Below, piece after piece: positions 30,146 to 35,712 of a stretch of 35,712 nt of DNA. The notes under the pieces were generated by a model. That model was given only the letters and a program-made list of their open reading frames with translations, searched no databases and had not been told where the DNA came from. The position numbers and the translations under genes were made by a program. Where the stretch lies: assembly GCA_009924875.1 (NCBI GenBank), contig RFQQ01000003.1, positions 1 through 35,712 of the forward strand. The letters are read 5' to 3'. Every line of letters begins with the position of its first letter. Within the stretch, counting starts at the first letter, position 1. Origin of the DNA: Actinomycetota bacterium. Lineage in GTDB: Bacteria > Actinomycetota > Acidimicrobiia > Acidimicrobiales > Ilumatobacteraceae.

Positions 30146-30604
30146 ATGAGCACACGGACGATCAACGGAGTCGACGAGATGAAGGCCCTCGTCGGGGAGC
30201 ACCTCGGCTACAGCCCCTACGTCGAAATCACTCAAGAGCAGGTGAACCTCTTCGCGGACGCGACCGGAGACCACCAGTGGATCCACATCGACGTCGAGCG
30301 AGCCAAGGCCGGACCCTTCGGCGGACCGATCGCCCACGGCTACCTCACCCTCAGCCTCGGGCCAAGCCTGTACGCCCAAATCGCTCAGTTCACCGGCTTC
30401 GCAATGGGCGTGAACTACGGCACCAACAAGGTGCGATTCCCGAGCCCCGTTCCGGTGGGCGCGCGGCTCCGACTCGGCGCCCGACTGCTCAGCGTCGACG
30501 ACATCGCCGGAGGGGTGCAGGCGACCGTCGAGTTCACCTTCGAGGTCGAGAACGCGGCCAAGCCGAGCTGCGTCGCCGAGGTCGTGTTCCGCAACTACGT
30601 CTGA
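30146..30604 (+). CDS. MaoC-family (R)-specific enoyl-CoA hydratase
   Basis: A 152-residue hot-dog-fold protein. The hydratase-2 motif is clear: FADATGDHQWIHIDVERA with catalytic Asp and His, followed by GPFGGPIAHGYLTLSL. Such enzymes hydrate trans-2-enoyl-CoA to (R)-3-hydroxyacyl-CoA or act in related acyl-CoA steps. A CATGAT box 6 nt before the ATG resembles the leaderless promoters elsewhere in the window but misses the first T. The acyl-CoA ligase gene follows 12 nt downstream, so the two likely act in one acyl-CoA pathway. Confidence 0.92.
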   Translation: MSTRTINGVDEMKALVGEHLGYSPYVEITQEQVNLFADATGDHQWIHIDVERAKAGPFGGPIAHGYLTLSLGPSLYAQIAQFTGFAMGVNYGTNKVRFPSPVPVGARLRLGARLLSVDDIAGGVQATVEFTFEVENAAKPSCVAEVVFRNYV

Positions 30605-30616
30605 TCGGCAGCGGCG

Positions 30617-32242
30617 ATGGAGCCCGGTTCGGTCGCGATCGCCGAGATCCTCCGAGCGATCGCTCGTGACCGACCGAGTGCCGAGCACTCCGTCGCCGGT
30701 GATCGCCGCCTGACCTGGGCCGAGGCGGACGATCGGTCGGATCGGCTCGCCGGCGTCCTCGCGGGGGCCGGACTCGGTTGCTTCGAGGAACGACCAGCGT
30801 TAGCCCGACACCGGTCCGGCCAGCATCACCTCGGGATCCTCACCCATAACCGGCTCGAGTACCTCGAGTCGATGATCGGCTCCTGGAAGGCCCGGGTCGC
30901 CCCGTTCAACATCAATTACCGATATGGCCCGAACGAGCTCGAGCACCTGCTCACGCTTGCCTCCGCATCCGCGCTCATCGTGCAGGGCTGCCTCGCAGAC
31001 CGCGTCGCCGGACTCATCGACCGTCTGCCCGATCTCCGGATCGTGCTTCAGATCGACGACGGCTCCGGGGCCGCTCTGATCCCCGGGGCGCTCGACTACG
31101 AGGAGGCGATCGCGGCGTCGACGGGAGCCCCGACCGACCGAATCCCGTCCCCCGACGACCTCTACCTGCTTTTCACCGGAGGGACCACCGGTCTCCCGAA
31201 AGGGGTCATGTGGCGCAATGGTGACGCCGTCACCGAGTGTTTCAACGGATCGAGGAAGGCCCGCGACCTCAGCGACTTCGTCGCCGCGGCCGACACCGGA
31301 CTTCGAAGCCTCCCAGCGGCCCCGTTTATGCACGGCGCCGGGCACTGGTCGGCGATCCGGGCGCTGCTCGGTGGAGGAACCGTGATCGTGCCTCGCCATG
31401 ACGGTCGCCTTGACCCTGACGCTGTCTGGTCGACCGTTGATCGCGAGCAAGTGAACCTCATGCTCATCGTCGGCGACGCGTTCGCTCGCCCGCTCATCGA
31501 CGCGTTCGACGACGGCGACTACGACGGATCAAGCCTCAACGTTCTCGTCACCGGCGGTGCTGCCCTCTCACCCGGCGTCGCGCGCCGCCTGCTCGACCGC
31601 CTGCCGACCCTGATGATCGTCGACGGATTCGGCTCCTCCGAGGCCGGCGGCCAGATGACTCGGGTGACCACATCGGGGAATCCCGACACGCCCGGTTTCA
31701 AGGTGAACGACCGCACCTTCGTGCTCTCCGAGGACCGGTCGCACCTGCTCGCCCCCGGCGACCCAGAGGCCGGCTGGCTCGCCCGCTCCGGCCGGCTACC
31801 GCTCGGCTACCTCAACGATCAAGAGGCGACCGACCTCACGTACCCGACGATCGCCGGTGAGCGCCTCGTAGTGCCGGGCGACCGGGCGCGCGTGCTCGCC
31901 GATGGCACCGTGCACCTGCTCGGTCGCGAGTCGGGCTGCATCAACACCGGGGGCGAGAAGGTCTTCGCCCAGGAGGTGGAACTCGCTGTCGTCGGACTGC
32001 CCGGCATCGCCGACTGCCTCGTCGTCGGCACCCCCGATGAGCGCTGGGGACGCGTCGTCACCGCGATCGTCGAGCCGTTGCCGGACGAGACGATCGACCT
32101 CGACCTGCTCCGGAGCGGCCTTGACGGCGTGATCGCCGATTACAAGATTCCGCGACGACTCATCGTCGTCGAACGCGTCGAGCGCGGTCCGAACGGCAAA
32201 GCCGACTATCGGTGGGCTGAGGAGTTAGCGGGAGCCGGTTAA
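30617..32242 (+). CDS. Acyl-CoA synthetase (FadD-type, AMP-forming)
   Basis: Adenylate-forming ligase of 541 residues that activates a carboxylic acid to its CoA thioester. The A3 P-loop is LLFTGGTTGLPKGVMWR; A5 is VDGFGSSEAGGQ; the hinge region is DRARVLADGTVHLLGRES; the GCINTGGEKVFAQEVE motif follows; and the catalytic Lys528 is in GPNGKADYRW. GGTTGLPKGVMW resembles mycobacterial FadD17/FadD19-like enzymes that act on steroid or branched acids, but substrate prediction is not safe. It follows the MaoC-type gene by 12 nt and converges with an acyl-CoA dehydrogenase gene only 4 nt away. Confidence 0.92.
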   Translation: MEPGSVAIAEILRAIARDRPSAEHSVAGDRRLTWAEADDRSDRLAGVLAGAGLGCFEERPALARHRSGQHHLGILTHNRLEYLESMIGSWKARVAPFNINYRYGPNELEHLLTLASASALIVQGCLADRVAGLIDRLPDLRIVLQIDDGSGAALIPGALDYEEAIAASTGAPTDRIPSPDDLYLLFTGGTTGLPKGVMWRNGDAVTECFNGSRKARDLSDFVAAADTGLRSLPAAPFMHGAGHWSAIRALLGGGTVIVPRHDGRLDPDAVWSTVDREQVNLMLIVGDAFARPLIDAFDDGDYDGSSLNVLVTGGAALSPGVARRLLDRLPTLMIVDGFGSSEAGGQMTRVTTSGNPDTPGFKVNDRTFVLSEDRSHLLAPGDPEAGWLARSGRLPLGYLNDQEATDLTYPTIAGERLVVPGDRARVLADGTVHLLGRESGCINTGGEKVFAQEVELAVVGLPGIADCLVVGTPDERWGRVVTAIVEPLPDETIDLDLLRSGLDGVIADYKIPRRLIVVERVERGPNGKADYRWAEELAGAG

Positions 32243-32255
32243 CCGATCAGATCGG
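32236..32255. terminator. Overlapping palindromes at the ligase/dehydrogenase convergent junction
   Basis: CGGTTAACCG (32236-32245) is a perfect palindrome holding the TAA stop of the ligase gene. CCGAT-CAG-ATCGG (32243-32255) is a 5-bp hairpin overlapping the TGA stop of the dehydrogenase gene on the other strand. No T-run. This resembles the fabF/fabZ junction. Confidence 0.35.
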
Positions 32256-33467
32256 CAGTGCGCCCGTCGCTGCTCGAGTCGTACCTGAGTCGTTGTAGGC
32301 GGCGATCGTGCGCTGAGCGATCCGCATCTGATGGATCTCGTCGGCTCCATCGGCGAACCGCGCCCACCGGGCCTGCTGGAGCATGTGGGCGAGTGGCGTA
32401 TCGGTGGAGTAGCCGAGCGCGCCGTGCACCTGAATGGCCCGGTCGATGATCCTCCACAGGCTGTTCGCGACGAAGTGCTTCGCCATCGACACCACCGCCG
32501 TGAAATCCATCTGATGCTCGATCTGGTAGGCGGCGTGCAAGACCATCAACTTGCACTGATAGAGCTCGACCGCCGAGTCCGAGATGAGCCACTGGATCCC
32601 CTGCTTCTCGGCGAGGAGCGAACCATGGGAGTACCGCTCCATCGCTCGGGCCACCATCATGTCGAGCGCCGTCTCCGCTTGGCCGATCCAGCGCATGCAG
32701 TGCGCCAGCCGAGCCGGACCGAGTCGGTACTGACCGAGCAGGTGGCCCTGACCGGGTCCACCGAGCATGTTCGCATTGGGCACCCGAAGGTCCTCGATCA
32801 GGATCTCGCAGTGGTTGTGCGACCCGGACATCGTCTGCACATCGCGCACCACATTCCAGCCCTCGCTGGGTAGATCGACGATGAAGCACGAGTTGGCCGC
32901 CTGAGGGATCTCGGGATCCTCCTCAGTGCGGGCGACTAGAAGCGCGAAGCCCGCACCCCGGGCGCCCGAGATGAACCACTTGTGGCCGTTGATCACCCAT
33001 TCATCCCCGTCGCGGTAGGCGGTTGTGCGGATGAGGGTCGGGTCACTGCCGGCCACCTCGGGCTCGGTCATCGCGAAACATGAGCGCACCGTCCCCTCGC
33101 ACAGGGGACGGAGGTACCGCTCGTGCTGCTCAGGGGTTCCCCAGTGCAGCAATGTGTGTTGGTTGCCCTCATCAGGGGCCTGAGCGTTCAGGACGAACGG
33201 GCCGATCGAGACCTTCGCCGCCTCGGCCGACACCGCCGCCATGGCGGTCGGTCCGAGCCCCATTCCTCCCCACTCCTCGGGCATGTGGGGAAGCCAGAGC
33301 CCGCGTTCCTCTCGCGCCTCTCGACGCAGGCGCACGATGCAGCCCACCACCTCGGAACGCGTCGACTGGTCGATCGCCTCCCACTCCGGCCGGACACGCT
33401 CGTCCATGAAGGCCCGCACGCGTAAACGAATCTCGTCGACCTCGGGCGGCAAGGAGAAATCGATCAT
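32247..33467 (-). CDS. Acyl-CoA dehydrogenase
   Basis: FAD enzyme of 406 residues that introduces a trans-2 double bond in acyl-CoA. Family segments in order: IDFSLPPEVDEIRLRVRAFM, GLWLPHMPEEWGGMGLG, CFAMTEPEVAGSDPTLIRT (flavin-binding strand), WVINGHKWFISGARGAGF, and the C-terminal IQVHGALGYSTDTPLAHML with ADGADEIHQMRIAQ. The last part resembles ACAD10/11-type proteins. It reads toward the ligase gene and may share its pathway, though it is on the opposite strand. ATG start; the upstream 59 nt hold the divergent menG promoter. Confidence 0.95.
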   Translation of the reverse strand: MIDFSLPPEVDEIRLRVRAFMDERVRPEWEAIDQSTRSEVVGCIVRLRREAREERGLWLPHMPEEWGGMGLGPTAMAAVSAEAAKVSIGPFVLNAQAPDEGNQHTLLHWGTPEQHERYLRPLCEGTVRSCFAMTEPEVAGSDPTLIRTTAYRDGDEWVINGHKWFISGARGAGFALLVARTEEDPEIPQAANSCFIVDLPSEGWNVVRDVQTMSGSHNHCEILIEDLRVPNANMLGGPGQGHLLGQYRLGPARLAHCMRWIGQAETALDMMVARAMERYSHGSLLAEKQGIQWLISDSAVELYQCKLMVLHAAYQIEHQMDFTAVVSMAKHFVANSLWRIIDRAIQVHGALGYSTDTPLAHMLQQARWARFADGADEIHQMRIAQRTIAAYNDSGTTRAATGALPI

Positions 33468-33514
33468 GGCCCATTGTCGTCGCTAAGGGGTGGGCGCTGC
33501 GAACTGGGTCGGCG

Positions 33515-33520
33515 TAGCCT
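33515..33520 (+). promoter_or_regulatory. Candidate -10 box (TAGCCT) of menG-menF
   Basis: TAGCCT, then 6 nt, then the menG GTG at 33527, compatible with a leaderless message. The divergent acyl-CoA dehydrogenase start is 48 nt away. Confidence 0.45.
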
Positions 33521-33526
33521 GCCGAC

Positions 33527-34255
33527 GTGTCGAAGTCGCGCCGACCATCAGACGGATCGGCCCTCTGGGACCGCGACACGCTCCCCGAGGGGGCCGAGAA
33601 ACAGCGCGCCGTGCGTGAGATGTTCGACGCGATCGCGCCCCGGTACGACCTGGTCAATCGAATCATGACCTTCCGACTCGATGTGCGTTGGCGTCGCCGA
33701 GCCGTGCGCGATCTCGCCCTCCCCGCCGGAGCCACCGTGCTCGACCTCGCGTCGGGCACCGGCGATCTATGCATCGATCTCGCCGAGGCCGGACTCCGAC
33801 CGATCTCGATGGACCTCAGCTACGGAATGCTCGCCGCCGACCGGTCCGGCTCGCCCCGCGCGCAAGCCGACATCTTGCGCCTTCCCGTCGACACCGCCTC
33901 CGTCGACGGTCTCACCTGCGGATTCGCGTTGCGCAATCTCGTCGACCTCGGGGAGTTCTTCGCCGAGGCGGCTCGCGTGGTTCGACCCGGCGGTCGGATC
34001 GCCCTCCTCGATGTCGGCGTTCCGCACAATCCGCTCGTGCGTTTCGGTAACTCGATCTACTTCGGGCGGATCGTCCCGCTTATCGGTCGCCTGCTGTCTG
34101 ACGGGGCCGCCTACCGATACCTCCCCCGCAGTGTCGCCTACCTGCCCCCTCGTGAGGAGCTCGTCTCCATGTTGCGCGACCGCGGCTTCTCCGACGCCAT
34201 CCATCATCAACTGAGTGGCGGATTGACCCAGTTGATGACCGCCACACGGGACTGA
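33527..34255 (+). CDS. menG: Demethylmenaquinone methyltransferase
   Basis: Last step of menaquinone synthesis: SAM-dependent C-methylation of demethylmenaquinone. The 242 residues show the UbiE/MenG signature: VREMFDAIAPRYDLVNRIMTF, SAM motif I VLDLASGTGDLCIDLAEAG, motif II in PISMDLSYGML, GFALRNLVD, and RVVRPGGRIALLDVG. YRYLPRSVAYLPPREEL near the C-terminus is also typical. GTG start with TAGCCT 6 nt upstream. menF follows 2 nt downstream; menD converges at the window end, so menaquinone genes cluster here. Confidence 0.94.
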   Translation: MSKSRRPSDGSALWDRDTLPEGAEKQRAVREMFDAIAPRYDLVNRIMTFRLDVRWRRRAVRDLALPAGATVLDLASGTGDLCIDLAEAGLRPISMDLSYGMLAADRSGSPRAQADILRLPVDTASVDGLTCGFALRNLVDLGEFFAEAARVVRPGGRIALLDVGVPHNPLVRFGNSIYFGRIVPLIGRLLSDGAAYRYLPRSVAYLPPREELVSMLRDRGFSDAIHHQLSGGLTQLMTATRD

Positions 34256-34257
34256 CC

Positions 34258-35469
34258 GTGGACCCGCTCCACTCCGTCACCTTCGACCTCGCGAACGGCG
34301 AGGCAGTCGCCGCCTCACTGGTCGATATCGCTGGGGCGGACGGCTACCTCTTCGTACGAGATGGGCGTGGTTTCGCCGCCTGGGGCGAGGCCGTCCATGT
34401 CGACATCGACACTGCCGTCGAGCAGCTCGCCGCCATTCCCCACGATGACCGGAGCTCGGGATGCTCCGGACCGTTGGCATTCGGAGCCGTTCCCTTCGCG
34501 CCCGGGGCCGCCGCCACCCTCACCGTCCCCGAGGTCATCGTGCGCGACGACGGAAGCGGTCGCCGCACGGTGACGGTCACCGGCACCAACGCGGTGAACG
34601 CCATACCGGAGATCCCGGTGCGTCGTCCGCCGACACCGAGAGCGGCCTCGTTCGAGGTTGCTCCGGACGGCTCCGTCGATCGGTATCTCACGGCGGTCGA
34701 ACAGGCCGCCGAGGCGGTGCGAGCCGGACGCTTGGCCAAAGCCGTCATCGCTCGTCCGGTCAGGGTGCGGAGCGACTCAGAGATTCCGGTGCACTCCGTG
34801 CTCCGTCGACTCGAGACGATGTTCGCCTCGACGTACCGATTCTCCTTCGACGGTCTCGTGGGCGCCTCACCCGAGTTGCTCGTCGAGGTCGACGGGACGA
34901 TCGTTCGAGCGAACCCGCTCGCGGGCACCACCCGCACCACCGGCGACCCGGATCGGGATGCCGCCCTCGCCGAGGCGCTCCTGCGCAGCGAGAAGAACCA
35001 GATCGAGCATCGAGCGGCGATCGAGATGGTGCGCGACACCCTGCTGCCCCACTGCTCCTACCTCGACTGGACTCCTGAGCCCTCGATCGTCAAGGTCGCC
35101 AACGTGCAACACCTCGGCTCGCTCGCCGAAGGACACCTGTCGACACCGCACGCGACGGTCGTCGAGCTCGTCCGGGCGCTCCAGCCGACCCCGGCCGTCG
35201 GCGGACATCCGCGAGATGTCGCCCTCGAGCTCATCGCCGAACTCGAGGGATTCGAACGGGGTCGCTACGGGGGCGCGATCGGCTGGGTCGATGCTCACGG
35301 CGATGGCACGTGGGCGGTCACCCTGCGATGCGCCGAATTCTCCGACGACCGACGTGAAGCGCGTCTGGTCGCCGGCGGAGGAATCGTCGCTGACAGCGTC
35401 GCCCATGACGAACTCGCCGAGACACAGGCGAAACTTCAGGCGATGTTGAGCGCGATCGTCCGCGCCTGA
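34258..35469 (+). CDS. menF: Isochorismate synthase (chorismate-binding enzyme)
   Basis: Isomerises chorismate to isochorismate, the entry step to menaquinone. The 403 residues have a variable N-terminal half and the conserved chorismate-binding C-terminal half: RLAKAVIARPVRV, GASPELLVEVDG, NPLAGTTRTTGDPD, SEKNQIEHRAAIEMV (metal-binding Glu and His), and YGGAIGWVDAHGDGTWAVTL ahead of RLVAGGGIVADSV. Position between menG and menD favours MenF; a siderophore-type (DhbC/EntC) isochorismate synthase cannot be excluded by sequence alone. The GTG start is 2 nt after the menG stop. Confidence 0.93.
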   Translation: MDPLHSVTFDLANGEAVAASLVDIAGADGYLFVRDGRGFAAWGEAVHVDIDTAVEQLAAIPHDDRSSGCSGPLAFGAVPFAPGAAATLTVPEVIVRDDGSGRRTVTVTGTNAVNAIPEIPVRRPPTPRAASFEVAPDGSVDRYLTAVEQAAEAVRAGRLAKAVIARPVRVRSDSEIPVHSVLRRLETMFASTYRFSFDGLVGASPELLVEVDGTIVRANPLAGTTRTTGDPDRDAALAEALLRSEKNQIEHRAAIEMVRDTLLPHCSYLDWTPEPSIVKVANVQHLGSLAEGHLSTPHATVVELVRALQPTPAVGGHPRDVALELIAELEGFERGRYGGAIGWVDAHGDGTWAVTLRCAEFSDDRREARLVAGGGIVADSVAHDELAETQAKLQAMLSAIVRA

Positions 35470-35476
35470 CCTCAGG
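35465..35476. terminator. Palindrome holding both stop codons of menF and menD
   Basis: CCTGA-CC-TCAGG is a perfect 5-bp inverted repeat. It contains the menF TGA (35467-35469) and, on the other strand, the menD TGA (35472-35474), placed symmetrically. The stem is too short to be a strong terminator; it shows how tightly the convergent ends are packed. Confidence 0.3.
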
Positions 35477-35712
35477 GAACGAGCGCGTCGACGGCCGCGG
35501 TGGCCGCCTCATGCAGGTGGCGGTGCACGTCGACATTCAGCCGGCGATCCGACGGCACCCTGATCACCCTCGGCCCCGGCTGCGCCAACGCCTCGACCAG
35601 AGCATCGACGGTGTCGACCTCGTCGAAGGCCGCACCGAACGCGCGAGCGAGCGAAGCGATATCGGCACCATGCGGGGTGCCGAAGAGCTGCTCGAAGGTC
35701 GACCCTCCCGGA
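35472..35712 (-). CDS. menD: MenD, C-terminal 79 residues (runs off the window)
   Basis: The minus-strand frame from 35711 to the TGA at 35472-35474 has no start in the window and encodes STFEQLFGTPHGADIASLAR, then AFGAAFDEVDTVDALVEALA, and ends VIRVPSDRRLNVDVHRHLHE plus a short Ala-rich tail. F-E-x-L-F-G-T-P-H-G-x-D followed by R-V-I-x-V-x-x-D-R-x-x-N-V-x-x-H-R-x-L-H is the C-terminal pattern of 2-succinyl-5-enolpyruvyl-6-hydroxy-3-cyclohexene-1-carboxylate synthase, a ThDP enzyme using isochorismate made by MenF. The catalytic part lies beyond the window. Confidence 0.88.
   Translation of the reverse strand, partial: PGGSTFEQLFGTPHGADIASLARAFGAAFDEVDTVDALVEALAQPGPRVIRVPSDRRLNVDVHRHLHEAATAAVDALVP

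Noticed and set aside
1-35712. Search for CRISPR arrays, insertion sequences, phage, toxin-antitoxin or defence genes
   Set aside because: No spaced direct-repeat arrays, transposase motifs or defence families were seen; gene content and base composition are uniform.

Overview
This window is ordinary-looking, very GC-rich actinobacterial chromosome: dense, mostly core-metabolic genes, with no insertion sequences, phage genes, CRISPR arrays or rRNA. The order uvrA-uvrB-coaE-rpsA-polA-pdtaR-tRNA matches mycobacteria in outline. Together with an MtrA/MtrB/LpqB-like set, menaquinone genes and a type II fatty-acid cluster it points to Actinomycetota. I suspect the class Acidimicrobiia, but that is an inference from overall character, not a database result.

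Layout. 1-11115 (minus strand) is a repair, replication and translation block read right to left: pdtaR, polA, a SAM methyltransferase, rpsA, coaE, a gamma-glutamylcyclotransferase-like gene, uvrB and uvrA. The uvrA copy has an internal frameshift and its 3' end lies outside the window. 11141-11575 (minus) holds a small coiled-coil gene and a leucine-type (CAA anticodon) tRNA with a short class I variable region. 11660-16058 (plus) is fatty-acid synthesis: fabD, fabH, fabG, acpP, fabF. 16070-22612 (minus) runs a degenerate cis-prenyltransferase-like gene, recO, glyS, trpC, trpF, trpB, trpA, fabZ. 22676-26055 (plus) is uppS, dinG and a crotonase. 26059-29184 is a divergent two-component pair (MtrA-like regulator on minus; MtrB-like kinase plus GerMN lipoprotein on plus). 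Then come era (minus), a MaoC-type hydratase and acyl-CoA ligase (plus), an acyl-CoA dehydrogenase (minus), menG and menF (plus), and the last 79 codons of menD (minus).

The most interesting signal is the pair at 22034-23374. The catalytic uppS product keeps the DGNGRW, FSTENW and RxxxxxRxS motifs but ends before the usual C-terminal R-x-G tail and has Ala at the conserved Glu of the Y-A-E-L motif. The divergently encoded neighbour, upstream of recO where actinobacteria usually carry uppS, is a UppS homologue that lost the diphosphate-binding Asp and arginines but keeps exactly what the other lacks (AYAELVF and RRRFGG). This complementarity suggests a bacterial two-subunit cis-prenyltransferase comparable to eukaryotic DHDDS/NgBR.

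Other notable points: a FabD with an about 65-80 residue C-terminal domain whose two halves repeat, like a lysine-less biotinyl/lipoyl fold; the short class I tRNA-Leu(CAA); a recurrent TAnnnT box 6-9 nt before start codons, suggesting widespread leaderless transcription; an 11-bp-spaced direct repeat plus a 21-bp palindrome in front of the MtrA-like gene; and convergent gene ends whose stop codons sit inside short hairpins.
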